Origin: Psychrobacter sp. Pi2-1
GTDB lineage: Bacteria; Pseudomonadota; Gammaproteobacteria; Pseudomonadales; Moraxellaceae
Length of the DNA stretch: 64,000 nt
Assembly (NCBI RefSeq): GCF_904846645.1
Contig: NZ_CAJHBO010000015.1
Span: 17,961 to 81,960, forward strand
Direction: 5' to 3'
Shown: positions 26,266 through 35,719 of the stretch, piece after piece
How positions within the stretch are numbered: position 1 is the stretch's first letter
Layout: every line of letters begins with the position of its first letter
Translations under genes and position numbers: made by a program
Notes under the pieces: generated by a model
What the model was told of the DNA's origin: nothing
The model's database searches: none
Seen by the model: only the letters and a program-made list of their open reading frames with translations

Positions 26266-27081
26266 ATGACTGCTTATTACAAATTTATCAAACGAGAATT
26301 ACAAGAAGACGGTGTCAGTGTGGCGCATTATCAGCCAACCAAGCATGCACAAGGTGCTTGGAATGAGCATGAGCAGCACATGGCGCCAGCAACAGGCCTA
26401 TTAACAGCCGAGATTAACAGCTTTGCGCCACAACCCAATACTCGTATCGCACGTGTGAGCCTCGATATCTTGGGGCTAATACCGCTTGACGATTTTACTA
26501 TCACTACTCGCTGTATCCGACCGGGTAAGACTATTGAGCTGGTCGAAGCGGTCATGAGTAGCCGTGGCCGCGATGCTATCATTGCAAGAGCGTGGCGACT
26601 GATTACTCAAGATACCAGCGAGATTGCCGGACTTGAAGATCAACCAGCAGAATACAAACCTGAAGAGTTGCCAGTTTGGGAAGGTATGAAAGGCTGGCCG
26701 GGCGGTTTTATTGAAAGCGTACGTCTAGTAGCGACAGAAGGCCGTCGCTCTGGTCGCGGTATGGTATGGATTACCAATGATCTCGACATGGTAGAAGGCG
26801 AGCCGACTGATGACTTGGTGCATCTGTTAGGTATGGTCGATACTGCTAATGGTGTTGTACCAAGATTGGGTCTTGGTTTATCTAAGTTAGAATGGATGTT
26901 TCCCAATACTGATTTGCAAATCCATATGCATCGCTCGCCAGAAGGTCGTTGGCTCGGTATCGAGGCTGTACAACAATATGGCGATGATGGTATCGGATTG
27001 ACCAGTGCGGTACTGCACGATGTACATGGGCCTTTTGGTCGTAGTGAGCAAATCCTTACTATTCGTCCGATGCCACGTTAA
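26266..27081 (+). CDS. Acyl-CoA thioesterase-like (double hot-dog) protein
   Basis: 271 residues with the layout of the thioesterase-like superfamily. The N-terminal hot-dog half contains HMAPATGLLTAEINSF, then RIARVSLDILGLIPLDDFTI, then the CIRPGKTIELVEAVMSSRGR strand pattern. The second half contains LVHLLGMVDTANGVVPRL, WMFPNTDLQIHMHR and the GIGLTSAVLHDVHGPFGRSE ending typical of TesB-like proteins. Such proteins hydrolyse acyl-CoA esters, but the chain-length preference is unknown and some members are inactive homologues. AGGAT lies 5 bases before the ATG. Confidence 0.75.
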   Translation: MTAYYKFIKRELQEDGVSVAHYQPTKHAQGAWNEHEQHMAPATGLLTAEINSFAPQPNTRIARVSLDILGLIPLDDFTITTRCIRPGKTIELVEAVMSSRGRDAIIARAWRLITQDTSEIAGLEDQPAEYKPEELPVWEGMKGWPGGFIESVRLVATEGRRSGRGMVWITNDLDMVEGEPTDDLVHLLGMVDTANGVVPRLGLGLSKLEWMFPNTDLQIHMHRSPEGRWLGIEAVQQYGDDGIGLTSAVLHDVHGPFGRSEQILTIRPMPR

Positions 27082-27247
27082 AAGGCTAAGAGTCAGTCAG
27101 CTTATAGTTTTGTAAAATAAAATAATACGTTGTAATCAATTAATTATACAAATAATAGAGAAATGGTTTTAATAGTAGCTAACAAGACAATATTACTAAA
27201 AAGATAATATTACTAACAAGCCGATGTTAATCGACATAGAGGTTACT

Positions 27248-27322
27248 ATGAAAACCCATACTCAATTTTCAAAAAAGCTGACGACTCTCTGGGATATATT
27301 GATAGAAGCATATTCAGAATAG
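27248..27322 (+). CDS. Candidate small protein (24 residues)
   Basis: ATG preceded by AGAGG at a spacing of about 7, coding MKTHTQFSKKLTTLWDILIE plus AYSE and then TAG. The peptide is amphipathic with a basic N-terminal half. About 100 bases later comes an intrinsic terminator, so a short transcript could carry it. No family was recognised. It could be a chance frame or the remnant of a longer gene. Confidence 0.3.
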   Translation: MKTHTQFSKKLTTLWDILIEAYSE

Positions 27323-27420
27323 TTGCTGTTGTTTGCGCGTTGATTGTTATATCAGAAAACAACTGAGCAATCAAATGACGAAGCAAGTAAATAACCGAGT
27401 AAGTAAATAACTGATACCAG

Positions 27421-27454
27421 AACACCGCCTTGATAAACCAGCGCGGTGTTTTTT
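27421..27454 (+). terminator. Terminator upstream of htpG
   Basis: Stem AACACCGC/GCGGTGTT (27421-27428 with 27443-27450) running into six T residues. It ends transcripts from the thioesterase gene or the small frame before the htpG promoter. Confidence 0.8.
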
Positions 27455-27473
27455 ATGGAATAAAGCTTTTGAG

Positions 27474-27500
27474 CTTGAATTTTTTCTCAATGCCCCTATT
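27474..27500 (+). promoter_or_regulatory. Sigma-32-like heat-shock promoter of htpG
   Basis: CTTGAAT at 27474-27480, a 12-base spacer, and CCCCTATT at 27493-27500. Against CTTGAAA-N11-16-CCCCATNT there is one mismatch in the -35 part and two in the -10 part. It lies 117 bases before the htpG ATG, just behind a terminator. htpG is a sigma-32 gene in E. coli. Confidence 0.65.
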
Positions 27501-27616
27501 AGTATAGACAGTTTAACGGTATTACATACGGCAAGTTCTCTAACATTATGAGAACGGCTTTAGTGAGTATATCGTTATCTGATAATAGGTCTTTCATAGA
27601 ATTTAAAGGAGTTTTT

Positions 27617-29578
27617 ATGAGTGAAGCAACTCAAGCTGAAGGTCTGAATCCAGAATTAAAAAAACATACGTTTGAAGCGGAAGTGGCGCAGTTACTGCAT
27701 TTGGTAACGCATTCACTATATTCTAACGCTGATATTTTTGTCCGCGAGTTGGTATCTAATGCGTCGGATGCTTGTGATAAGTTGCGCTTTGAAGGCACAA
27801 ATGATGATAGCCTTTATGAAGATGATGGCGAATTAAAAATCCGCATCGCCGTCGATGAAGCAGCCAAAACTATTACCTTTACCGACAATGGTATTGGTAT
27901 GAACGAAGCCGATGCAATCGAAAACTTAGGTACGATTGCTAAATCAGGCACCAAGGCATTTTTAGATAAATTGTCTGAATCACAAAAGCAAGATGGACAA
28001 TTGATTGGTCAGTTCGGTGTTGGTTTTTACTCAGGTTTTATCGTGGCTGATACCATCAGTGTTGAATCACGTAAAGCGGGCGAGCCTGCTGATAAAGGCA
28101 TGCGCTGGGTATCAGATGGTACTGGTAGCTTTACTGTCGAGCCTATTACCAAAGACACGCGCGGTACAGCGATTACTCTGCATCTAAAAGAAGAATATAG
28201 CGAGGGCGAAGATAACTATTTAGATCGCAGCAAAATCAAGCGCTTGGTTAATAAATACTCTGACCATATCAGCCTGCCGATTCAGATGCGTAAAGAGATC
28301 TGGCAAGAAGACGTAAAAGAAGATGAAAACGACGACACGCCTGCTGGTGGCGAGATGGTACTCACTGATGAGTGGGAAACAATCAATAAAGCCAGTGCAC
28401 TATGGACGCGCTCAAGCTCTGAAATTGAAGATGATGAGTATGTTGATTTTTATAAGAATATTTCTTATGACATGGATGCGCCGCTTACTTGGACGCATAA
28501 CCGTGTAGAGGGTCGCGTACAGTATACGCAGCTACTATATATTCCTAAAAAAGCGCCAGTTGATCTATACACTCGTGAGCAGCAGCATGGTCTAAAGCTT
28601 TATGTGAAGCGCGTCTTTATCATGGACGAAGCTGAGCAATTGCTACCGATGTATTTGCGTTTCGTGAAAGGTGTGATCGATTCAGCAGACTTGCCATTGA
28701 ACGTGAGCCGTGAGCTACTACAAGAGTCACGTGATGTAAAATCTATTCGTGATGGTAACGCTCGCCGTATTTTGACCTTACTCGCAAGCCTTGCTAATAG
28801 CGAAGACAGTGACAAGCAAGAGAAATTTGCCCAGTTCTATGCGGAGTTTGGTGATGTCATCAAAGAAGGTTTAGGCGAAGATGCAGGCAATCAAGAACGT
28901 ATTGCTAAGCTATTGCGTTATGCTACCAGCACGCAAGACGGTTTGGTGACAAGCTTCGAAGATTATAAAGGTCGTATGAAAGATGGCCAAAAAGCCATCT
29001 ACTACCTCACCGCTGATAACCTAGCCGCTGCGAAAAACAGCCCGCAACTTGAGTTATTCAAGAAAAAAGGCATCGAAGTTATCTTGATGACCAGCCGTGT
29101 TGATGAATGGGCAATGAACTTCTTGACCTCATTCGATGAGACACCGCTGCAAAACATCGCGAAAGGCGCCGTAGATTTAGGCGACTTGCAAGATGATGAA
29201 GAAAAAGCGGAAGCGGAGAAAGCCCAAGAAACGCTAAAGCCAGTAGTTGATAAACTAAAGGCTGCATTGGGCGAGCGTGCTAAAGACGTCAAAGTGTCTA
29301 CTCGTTTAGTCGATAGTCCAGCTTGCTTGGTTGTTGGTGAAGGTGAGCTATCACCACAAATGATTCAGATGCTACAGCAAATGGGTCAGGACGTACCAGC
29401 AAGTAAGCCAACGCTAGAAGTAAACCCTGATCATCCACTCATCAAGAAGCTTGAGAGCAGTGAGCAATTCGATGATCTGGCCCAAGTGATCTTTGATCAA
29501 GCGTTATTGGCAGATGGCGGTCAGCTAGACGATCCAGCCGCTTATCTAAAACGCGTCAATGAGCTATTGATGAGATAA
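27617..29578 (+). CDS. htpG: HtpG, Hsp90-family chaperone
   Basis: 653 residues from the ATG that has AAGGAG 5 bases upstream; a longer in-frame ATG 69 bases earlier lacks this. The GHKL ATPase domain carries [14 protein letters not shown] (helix with the catalytic Glu), the DNGIGMN loop, and [12 protein letters not shown]. The middle domain has YIPKKAP and the [16 protein letters not shown] region with SRELLQES, and the C-terminal dimerisation domain ends [20 protein letters not shown]. The protein is cytosolic and ATP-driven, and works with DnaK on late folding. A sigma-32-like promoter upstream fits heat induction. Confidence 0.97.
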   Translation: MSEATQAEGLNPELKKHTFEAEVAQLLHLVTHSLYSNADIFVRELVSNASDACDKLRFEGTNDDSLYEDDGELKIRIAVDEAAKTITFTDNGIGMNEADAIENLGTIAKSGTKAFLDKLSESQKQDGQLIGQFGVGFYSGFIVADTISVESRKAGEPADKGMRWVSDGTGSFTVEPITKDTRGTAITLHLKEEYSEGEDNYLDRSKIKRLVNKYSDHISLPIQMRKEIWQEDVKEDENDDTPAGGEMVLTDEWETINKASALWTRSSSEIEDDEYVDFYKNISYDMDAPLTWTHNRVEGRVQYTQLLYIPKKAPVDLYTREQQHGLKLYVKRVFIMDEAEQLLPMYLRFVKGVIDSADLPLNVSRELLQESRDVKSIRDGNARRILTLLASLANSEDSDKQEKFAQFYAEFGDVIKEGLGEDAGNQERIAKLLRYATSTQDGLVTSFEDYKGRMKDGQKAIYYLTADNLAAAKNSPQLELFKKKGIEVILMTSRVDEWAMNFLTSFDETPLQNIAKGAVDLGDLQDDEEKAEAEKAQETLKPVVDKLKAALGERAKDVKVSTRLVDSPACLVVGEGELSPQMIQMLQQMGQDVPASKPTLEVNPDHPLIKKLESSEQFDDLAQVIFDQALLADGGQLDDPAAYLKRVNELLMR

Positions 29579-29596
29579 TGTTTAGTAATGAGTAAA

Positions 29597-29632
29597 AAAA
29601 GGAGGCTTTATATAAGAGGCCTCCTTTTTTAT
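29597..29632 (+). terminator. Terminator of htpG
   Basis: Stem AAAAGGAGGC/GCCTCCTTTT (29597-29606 with 29619-29628) followed by T residues, about 20 bases past the stop codon. Confidence 0.9.
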
Positions 29633-29898
29633 TTGAATTTTTAGCCAAATTTGAGTGAATTTTACAAATCAGCCTTATCCTCTTAACCGACAATCCGTTA
29701 CAATCGCGATAGATTAGCGAGCTAAAATATTAAGCAGTGCTAGTCATCTTCTATAATCACTCCATCGTGAATTCAATATAAATCGATGTCTGCATGCTGT
29801 ACAAAAAATCGTCAACTGATTGCACCGCGCGGCTGTTACATTAAGATAATTATCATTGAGTCATTTTATTTTTCTCGACTGGCTAGAGGTCTAAGTCT
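29633..29898 (+). other. Upstream region of the C13 peptidase gene
   Basis: No coding frame. A Fur-box-like GATAATTATCATT at about 29845-29857 covers only two of the three hexamers of the classical site and is not called. AGAGGT lies upstream of the TTG start of the next gene. Confidence 0.4.
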
Positions 29899-31353
29899 TT
29901 GTCACTTACGTCGTTAAAAACCGTCTCGCTTCAGCGTTTTTCGCTCAATTTCGCTGCCAATATTATTGCAACCTTGTGGATGCTAGTGGGCTCAACACGG
30001 GCTTTTTCTTGGGTTAAACCTACTTTTGTACAGTTTGCCGTATTTGCACTATTGGCGCTTGGTAGTAATGTCTTATTTTCATGGTTAGCTGCTGAAAGTG
30101 GCAGCATATTTAATGAGCAAGGATTGGTCAGTTATTTGATCTGGCCGATGATTATTTTGCTTGGTGGTATTATTTTGGCTCGGCGAGCGAGCAACCAAGC
30201 ATTGGTATTTGTACCAGTAGTATTGTGGTTGGTCGCTGATACATTATCAGCCCTATTGCAGAGCTTGGTGCAGTTTTTTGGTAGCTATGGTTGGTTGCCA
30301 GATTGGAGTTATTCGTTCTTACCAGTACTGTTTTTAGTATTGTTCTTATGGCAGACGCTAGCGTTACTTTGGATTTTTTCCCGACGTCTGCGTATACCAT
30401 GGTGGGAGCGAATCATTGTATTGGTCGGCGCGGTAGCGTTGCTGACTATCTGGCAGCGTAATGTCGCTGATCAGCCTATTTTTAAGCAGATTCCAGTAGA
30501 TCCTGTATTAGAAGAGGCGGCATTATATGAGCAGCCGCGTCTATTGCAGCAAGCACTAAACAGTATTGATCCAAGTATTGATGGCAAAACGGACTGGTAC
30601 TTTATGGGTGTGGCTGGGTTCTCTGGTCAGAACGTCTTTCGTTCTGAAATTAATAAAGTGCGTGAGCTGTTCGATGTGCGTTTTGGTACCAGTGGACACT
30701 CACTGTCTTTGATCAACAATACGTACAGTTGGCTGGACGAGCCAATCGCTACCAAAACCAGTATTGCACGCGGACTGAAGAAGATTGGTCAGCAAATGAA
30801 CGCTGATGAAGATGTATTGTTTTTGACGCTGTCGTCACATGGCAACGAAGATATTGTTCAATTAGAAAATCCGCCACTTGCGATGGACAATCTAGATGCC
30901 ACATGGTTACGTGACACACTGGATGCATCAGGTATTCGCTGGCGTGTGATTGTGGTATCTGCCTGCTATTCAGGGTCGTTCATCGACGAGTTGGCATCGC
31001 CGACTACCGTGGTGATTACGGCTTCAGCCACTGATAAGGCGTCTTTTGGCTGTACCAATACGGCTGAGATGACTTATTTTGGTCAAGCTTTTTTTGCTGA
31101 GAGTCTACGTGAAAACAGCAGTTTTGAATCTGCTTTTAAGGATGCAGCATACCGTGTGCAAGAGCGTGAGCTTTATATGGGATTTGAGCCATCAGAACCA
31201 CAAATAGTGATTGGTAGTTTGATGGAGACGGCACTACCGGCGTTTGAGCAAGTATTGTTTGATAAAGCACGTCCATCAGTTGCCAGTATTACAAGTAACG
31301 CGGCTTCTGCTACTATTAATACTGGGCCTGTTAGTGTGCCAACCAATCCGTAA
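29899..31353 (+). CDS. Membrane-anchored C13-family (legumain-like) cysteine peptidase
   Basis: 484 residues. The first 195 or so hold five or more hydrophobic segments (for example TFVQFAVFALLALGSNVLFSW and LIWPMIILLGGIILA). The second half is a clan CD peptidase domain: WYFMGVAGFSGQNVFRSEI, then the catalytic His in LTLSSHGNED (about H314) and the catalytic Cys in VVSACYSGSF (about C356). The 42-residue His-Cys spacing is close to that of legumains (41). It continues with ITASATDKASFGC and FGQAFFAESLRE. Bacterial members are poorly studied; cleavage after Asn or Asp is only inferred from eukaryotic relatives. The start is TTG with AGAGGT upstream. No obvious substrate gene is adjacent. Confidence 0.82.
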   Translation: MSLTSLKTVSLQRFSLNFAANIIATLWMLVGSTRAFSWVKPTFVQFAVFALLALGSNVLFSWLAAESGSIFNEQGLVSYLIWPMIILLGGIILARRASNQALVFVPVVLWLVADTLSALLQSLVQFFGSYGWLPDWSYSFLPVLFLVLFLWQTLALLWIFSRRLRIPWWERIIVLVGAVALLTIWQRNVADQPIFKQIPVDPVLEEAALYEQPRLLQQALNSIDPSIDGKTDWYFMGVAGFSGQNVFRSEINKVRELFDVRFGTSGHSLSLINNTYSWLDEPIATKTSIARGLKKIGQQMNADEDVLFLTLSSHGNEDIVQLENPPLAMDNLDATWLRDTLDASGIRWRVIVVSACYSGSFIDELASPTTVVITASATDKASFGCTNTAEMTYFGQAFFAESLRENSSFESAFKDAAYRVQERELYMGFEPSEPQIVIGSLMETALPAFEQVLFDKARPSVASITSNAASATINTGPVSVPTNP

Positions 31354-31492
31354 ATAAAGTTAATGGAGCAATTGGACACATATACAGTGTGACTCAAGAT
31401 CTTGTGGATATAGTATCAAATCACGAGCGTTTATTATTTATCATCGCTATCTATCACTGTTGGTTTTATTTTGAATAAAAAGGATATCACTC

Positions 31493-32383
31493 ATGCATAA
31501 TTCTTATAGTCGTAGTTTGTCCAACAACAAGCAGATGACCCAAAAAAGTGTGAATCGTTGCTTTAACGGTGAGCAGCATTATTATAGTCACGAGTCGACA
31601 TCGACCAAAACGGAGATGACGTTCAGTATTTATCTACCTGATGAAGCATTGGCTGGGCGACGTTGCCCTGCCATACTGTACTTATCAGGGCTGACGTGCA
31701 ATGCTGATAACGTCACTCACAAAGCGCACTTTCAGCAAAAGTGTAGTGAGCTTGGTATGATACTGATTGCACCAGACACCTCACCTCGCAGTAGTGATGA
31801 TGTTGATGTGCCAAACGACGAGCGCTATTTTGTCGGGCAGGGCGCAAGCTATTATGTTGACGCGACCCAAGCGCCTTGGTCAGACAATTTTAATATGCAA
31901 AGCTACATCGTCGATGAGTTATATGACTTACTACGTTCAGAGTTTCCCATCCACAGTATTGGTGTTACAGGACACTCAATGGGAGGTCATGGCGCGTTAT
32001 TGCTAGGGTTTAAGTTCCCAAGTAAGTTTGTCAGCGTATCAGCTTTATCGCCAGTATGTGCGGCAAGTGAGTCTGCATGGGGGCAAGCTGCCTATACAGA
32101 GTATTTCGGTGATGACAAGTCTCTATGGGCACAAGCGGACGCTTCACAGATGATTGAAAAGGTCGGTCAGCAGTATTCGAGCATTTTGGTTGATCAAGGC
32201 GCGGCTGATAACTTCTTAGCAGAAGGTCAGCTGCAGACTTCTAAACTACAAGACGCTTGTGCAAAAGCCAAACAGCCCTTAACATTACGCTACCAAGCGG
32301 GGCATGATCACAGCTATTATTTTATCCAAACGGTGATTAATGATCATATCGAACATCATTGGCACATGGCTCAAATGAGCTAA
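31493..32383 (+). CDS. fghA: S-formylglutathione hydrolase (FghA/EstD family)
   Basis: Alpha/beta hydrolase that splits S-formylglutathione to formate and glutathione, the second step of glutathione-dependent formaldehyde detoxification. The nucleophile elbow GHSMGGHG places Ser at residue 162. The acid lies near ILVDQGAADNFL and the His in AGHDHSYYFI. FGH-type motifs YLSGLTCNADN and APDTSPR are present. The usual partner, the class III alcohol dehydrogenase (frmA/adhC), is not next to it. AAGGAT lies 9 bases before the ATG; a second in-frame ATG at residue 15 would give the usual family length of about 280. Confidence 0.93.
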   Translation: MHNSYSRSLSNNKQMTQKSVNRCFNGEQHYYSHESTSTKTEMTFSIYLPDEALAGRRCPAILYLSGLTCNADNVTHKAHFQQKCSELGMILIAPDTSPRSSDDVDVPNDERYFVGQGASYYVDATQAPWSDNFNMQSYIVDELYDLLRSEFPIHSIGVTGHSMGGHGALLLGFKFPSKFVSVSALSPVCAASESAWGQAAYTEYFGDDKSLWAQADASQMIEKVGQQYSSILVDQGAADNFLAEGQLQTSKLQDACAKAKQPLTLRYQAGHDHSYYFIQTVINDHIEHHWHMAQMS

Positions 32384-32447
32384 GTTGTCATTCAGATGAT
32401 CGTGATACATTTTTCGCTATCCCATTCATGCTCAAAAGGTAATTTTT

Positions 32448-32894
32448 ATGGCAAGTTATCAAGATTTGACAGCTTCTAATTCAAAGAATAAGTCAGCAGA
32501 TACGAGCTCTACAAAAGCGACTATGCAGGCTGATATGGATGCTGCTCTACAAAAGAAACAACGTAGCAATGATTATAGTGATGAAGTGTCTCAAGTTAAG
32601 TCAGACGAGCTGATTGCAAAAACCGTCAACGACGCTGGCGATAGAATACTTGATGATGTACAAATATCTCGTGTGATAGAGATGGCATGGGAAGATAGAA
32701 CGCCATTTGGCGCCATAGAGCATAGCTACGGTCTCGATGAGACTGGGGTTATCAAACTCATGCGCCAAGAGTTAAAGCCGTCATCTTTTCGCTTATGGCG
32801 TCAGAGAGTGAGCAATCGCGCCACCAAACATGAGGCAAAGCGCTCTTTCGAAGTTGGCCGTGCTTATTGCAAGACTCAATATAAGCAGCGTTAA
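32448..32894 (+). CDS. DUF2805/TIGR03643 family protein
   Basis: 148 residues. The C-terminal 85 form the family domain: VIEMAWEDRTPFGAIEHSYG, then IKLMRQELKPSSFRLWRQRV and RATKHEAKRSF. It looks like a small helix-turn-helix type domain, but no function is established. The first 60 residues are a Lys/Ser/Asp-rich low-complexity extension, longer than in most members (usually under 100 residues in total). AAAGGT lies 7 bases before the ATG. It follows fghA by 64 bases and precedes rpe, all co-directional. Confidence 0.85.
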   Translation: MASYQDLTASNSKNKSADTSSTKATMQADMDAALQKKQRSNDYSDEVSQVKSDELIAKTVNDAGDRILDDVQISRVIEMAWEDRTPFGAIEHSYGLDETGVIKLMRQELKPSSFRLWRQRVSNRATKHEAKRSFEVGRAYCKTQYKQR

Positions 32895-33008
32895 ATAATT
32901 AAGTATTTAACATCAGTACATAAAGGGCTTGCAGTATAGGTGAGCCGCTTGAAATTTCCTTTTTAATTTATCAATATCTTATATAAACATGAATTAGGTA
33001 GCTCAATT

Positions 33009-33698
33009 ATGAACAGTCCTGCTAAACCTTATCTTATTGCACCGTCGATACTCTCAGCTGATTTCGCGCGGTTGGGCGAAGAAGTGGAGAAGGTACTAGA
33101 GTCGGGTGCCGATGTGATTCATTTTGATGTAATGGACAACCATTACGTACCCAATTTGACGTTTGGTAGCATGATTTGTAAGGCGTTGCGCGACTATGGT
33201 GTTGAAGCGCCAATTGATGTGCATCTGATGGTTTCACCTGTCGATAGTATGATTGAGCAGTTCTTGGAAGCGGGTGCTAGTATCATCACCTTCCATCCAG
33301 AAGCCAGCGCTCACATCGATCGCTCACTTCAACTTATCAAAGATGGCGGTGCAGAGTGTGGCTTGGTATTGAATCCAGCGACACCATTACATTATCTCGA
33401 TTATGTCATGGATAAAGTAGATCAGATTTTATTAATGAGTGTGAATCCTGGCTATGGTGGTCAGTCGTTTATCGATAACACATTAGACAAAATACGTCAG
33501 GTACGTCAGCGTATCATCACCAGTGGTCGAGATATTCGATTGGAAGTTGATGGTGGTATCAAAGCCAGTAATATACGTGCGATTGCTGAAGCAGGGGCGG
33601 ATATGTTTGTCGCGGGTTCTGCGATATTTAACCAAGAAGACTATAAAGCCGCTATTGATGAGATGCGCGCAGAGTTGCTATTAGCCAACAACAGCTAG
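33009..33698 (+). CDS. rpe: Rpe, ribulose-phosphate 3-epimerase
   Basis: Interconverts ribulose-5-phosphate and xylulose-5-phosphate in the pentose phosphate pathway. The TIM-barrel metal and catalytic motifs are all present: [56 protein letters not shown] and [10 protein letters not shown], with the phosphate site FVAGSAIF. 229 residues is standard. AGGT lies about 10 bases before the ATG. The neighbours are unrelated small membrane proteins; in E. coli rpe is next to gph, which is not the case here. Confidence 0.97.
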   Translation: MNSPAKPYLIAPSILSADFARLGEEVEKVLESGADVIHFDVMDNHYVPNLTFGSMICKALRDYGVEAPIDVHLMVSPVDSMIEQFLEAGASIITFHPEASAHIDRSLQLIKDGGAECGLVLNPATPLHYLDYVMDKVDQILLMSVNPGYGGQSFIDNTLDKIRQVRQRIITSGRDIRLEVDGGIKASNIRAIAEAGADMFVAGSAIFNQEDYKAAIDEMRAELLLANNS

Positions 33699-33909
33699 CG
33701 AGCGTTATATGGTTAATAAACGCTATTAGCCATGCCATAATAATATTAGAATGTGCTGTATAACTTATGACTATATAGTTAATCCTCTATAAAAGAGCGA
33801 CAGCGTTAACCGCGCCTGAAGTATCACGTATACATCTGCACTCAGTTGCCTTGTATCTCTTTTAAATTGAATCAACTATATATAACGGTCAGTCACGTAA
33901 AGGTGAAAT

Positions 33910-34308
33910 ATGGACACAAACAATTCTAGCAGTTCAACAGAACCTTCTGTGCAAGCAAGTTCTCATGAGACGTTGAATCAGCAGGCTAGGCAAGCACTTG
34001 ATAGTGAAACACCGCAGCGCAGTTTGGTACCTAGAGGCATTACCATTGGCTTAGCGATGTTTGCACTTGTACTTAGTTTGGCAGGTTATGGCTTTCGCCT
34101 GATGGTGGGTGATGATGTTGAAACCGTGCTGCGTCACGCTGCAGTCATTGTGCCTGCATTTATGCTAGGCATTCCGCTATTTTTTTGGGTAGGCTCTCGC
34201 ATACTTAATAAAGTTAAAGGCCTGCATATCGAGAGTTGGAACGCGATTAGTTTGGGTTATTTGACCTCTTGTATATCGATGTTATGGCTGATGGGTACTT
34301 ATAGTTAA
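33910..34308 (+). CDS. Three-helix membrane protein, unknown
   Basis: 132 residues. A polar Ser/Gln-rich cytoplasmic N-terminus of about 45 residues is followed by helices at about 46-65 (GITIGLAMFALVLSLAGYGF), 77-97 (AAVIVPAFMLGIPLFFWVG) and 112-129 (ISLGYLTSCISMLWLMG). AAAGGT lies 6 bases before the ATG. No family was recognised. It may be expressed with the next small membrane gene, which has the same orientation 143 bases away. Confidence 0.65.
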   Translation: MDTNNSSSSTEPSVQASSHETLNQQARQALDSETPQRSLVPRGITIGLAMFALVLSLAGYGFRLMVGDDVETVLRHAAVIVPAFMLGIPLFFWVGSRILNKVKGLHIESWNAISLGYLTSCISMLWLMGTYS

Positions 34309-34339
34309 GTTGTTTAGCTGCAGATATAATGCTTTTTCG

Positions 34340-34390
34340 CGCCTGTATTGTTTATTCGCATCTATATTGTTTATTCACGCCTATACAGTA
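34340..34390 (+). repeat. Short tandem repeat, 19-base period
   Basis: TATTGTTTATTC occurs at 34346-34357 and 34365-34376, embedded in CGCCT-GTATTGTTTATT type units; a third, degraded unit follows. It lies between two small membrane-protein genes. Confidence 0.5.
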
Positions 34391-34451
34391 TCGTAATATT
34401 TTACATTTTTAATCATTAAGCCATGTTCTACAAGCATGACTGGAATTTTAT

Positions 34452-34763
34452 ATGAGAATCGTACCAGCCAGTATTGCTAAAATTATCTATCCTAAAGACT
34501 TACCAAATGGCTTATTTACCAGCTTAATTATCGCTTGTTTGTTAATGGGGTTGGCGTCACTACGTCACGGAACCGACTTACAAGGTTGGCTAAATGTCAT
34601 TGAGAACTGGCTACTCATGCTGCTGATATTGCCCACTGCGACGGCCACCGTTGCACTGCCATTTAAGTATCGTGATCCTAGCCTTGAGCTAAAGCTGGTT
34701 TATTACCTTGGAATGTTTGTGGCATTCTTATTTACATTAGGAAAGTTACGTTATTGGCACTAA
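34452..34763 (+). CDS. Small three-helix membrane protein, unknown
   Basis: 103 residues with helices at about 21-37 (LFTSLIIACLLMGLASL), 50-68 (NWLLMLLILPTATATVAL) and 81-98 (LVYYLGMFVAFLFTLG). The N-terminus is MRIVPASIAKIIYPKDLPNG. The ribosome site is weak (GGA about 9 bases before the ATG). No family was recognised. The even spread of hydrophobic segments and normal codon use make it a likely real gene. Confidence 0.6.
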   Translation: MRIVPASIAKIIYPKDLPNGLFTSLIIACLLMGLASLRHGTDLQGWLNVIENWLLMLLILPTATATVALPFKYRDPSLELKLVYYLGMFVAFLFTLGKLRYWH

Positions 34764-34984
34764 TATATACAAACGACATGGCATTCAAGTTTGCTTTTAT
34801 AGCGAAGACTTATGTGACAGCCCTTGAATTCCAGTGTTAAAGCGTCCATTGTATGAGTAAGACAGATTTACCCGCGTTACTGTAAGACGATAGATTTGCC
34901 GAATGAGTTTGTTTTCAATAAATAACTGCTTTGCAATGACCAGTTTCTCTACCAGTACTAAACGGGATAATAAGGAACACATTA

Positions 34985-35296
34985 ATGCCATACGATATCG
35001 ATAATGATATAGAAGTAGATAACGAGAATAGCGATCAGTTTGCAGGATTTGCCAAAGAAACCACGTTAGAGTTGGTGGAAGCAGATGATGGTAGATTGTT
35101 GTTGCGTGATGCTGAACAAGATGAAGCGCCGCTGATGACTATCGATTTTTCTGACAAGCTAAAAGAACTACTTGGTAGCGATACTCAGGCGATTGGCCAA
35201 CATATGATTCATGCAGCGATTCAAGTCATTATGCAAAAGCAAATGAGTAAATGGCATGCGCATGTATATGATAAAGAACCAACACACTACAGCTAA
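34985..35296 (+). CDS. Small acidic cytoplasmic protein, unknown
   Basis: 103 residues, strongly acidic at the N-terminus (MPYDIDNDIEVDNENSD). A short beta pattern (TLELVEADDGRLLLRDAEQD, APLMTIDFSDKLKEL) leads into a C-terminal helix (GQHMIHAAIQVIMQKQMSKW). AAGGA lies 8 bases before the ATG. It has no membrane segment or signal peptide. It stands alone ahead of a bidirectional terminator. The pattern resembles small conserved Moraxellaceae proteins, but no function can be given. Confidence 0.65.
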   Translation: MPYDIDNDIEVDNENSDQFAGFAKETTLELVEADDGRLLLRDAEQDEAPLMTIDFSDKLKELLGSDTQAIGQHMIHAAIQVIMQKQMSKWHAHVYDKEPTHYS

Positions 35297-35371
35297 TTTT
35301 TAGTTGTTTCTGAGCACTAATTAAAGCGAATAATTGAAGACGTAGCTTAGCGACATGAGACTGCAGGCATA

Positions 35372-35405
35372 AAAAAAGGGTTTATCAATTGATAAACCCT
35401 TTTTT
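35372..35405. terminator. Bidirectional terminator between the acidic protein gene and rpmG
   Basis: A 34-base perfect palindrome built from AAAAAAGGGTTTATCAA and its complement. The A tract and T tract flank the stem, so it serves both converging transcripts. Confidence 0.92.
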
Positions 35406-35435
35406 GTTCAAATAGTACCATTTATAAAATGGAGA

Positions 35436-35591
35436 TTATTTGATTTTAGCTTCTTTAAAGATCACATGCTGGCGTACTTTTGGATCAAACTTTTTGATTT
35501 CCATTTTACCAGGCATAGTGCGCTTGTTTTTGGTAGTGGTGTAGTAATAGCCAGTACCAGCTGTTGATACTAATTTAATTTTATCTCTCAT
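35436..35591 (-). CDS. rpmG: RpmG, 50S ribosomal protein L33
   Basis: 51 residues: begins [20 protein letters not shown], continues with [19 protein letters not shown] and ends [12 protein letters not shown]. This matches L33 over its full length. It lacks the zinc-binding Cys pairs (C-minus type). AGGAAAG lies 5 bases before the ATG. It is the second gene of rpmB-rpmG, 128 bases behind rpmB on the minus strand, the usual gammaproteobacterial pair, and runs into the palindromic terminator. Confidence 0.95.
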   Translation of the reverse strand: MRDKIKLVSTAGTGYYYTTTKNKRTMPGKMEIKKFDPKVRQHVIFKEAKIK

Positions 35592-35719
35592 GATAGCTTT
35601 CCTGTAAATGAGGGGTCTTCAAACGATAGGTACGTGTCTCAAAGAGTGAGTTGCCACAATTAATGTAGCAAAACAGCAGCCTAAATGATGAGAGTCATCA
35701 CTTGACTGCTATTTTTAAC

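Larger units (their letters stand above)
27082..27616 (+). other. htpG upstream region
   Basis: 535 bases with no gene of normal size. Contents: short direct repeats (AATATTACTA twice near 27190-27220), a 24-codon frame with a good ribosome site, an intrinsic terminator and a sigma-32-like promoter, each listed separately. Confidence 0.5.

Noticed and set aside
29845..29857. Fur box upstream of the C13 peptidase gene
   Set aside because: GATAAT followed by TATCAT covers two of three hexamers with one mismatch, too weak in AT-rich DNA.
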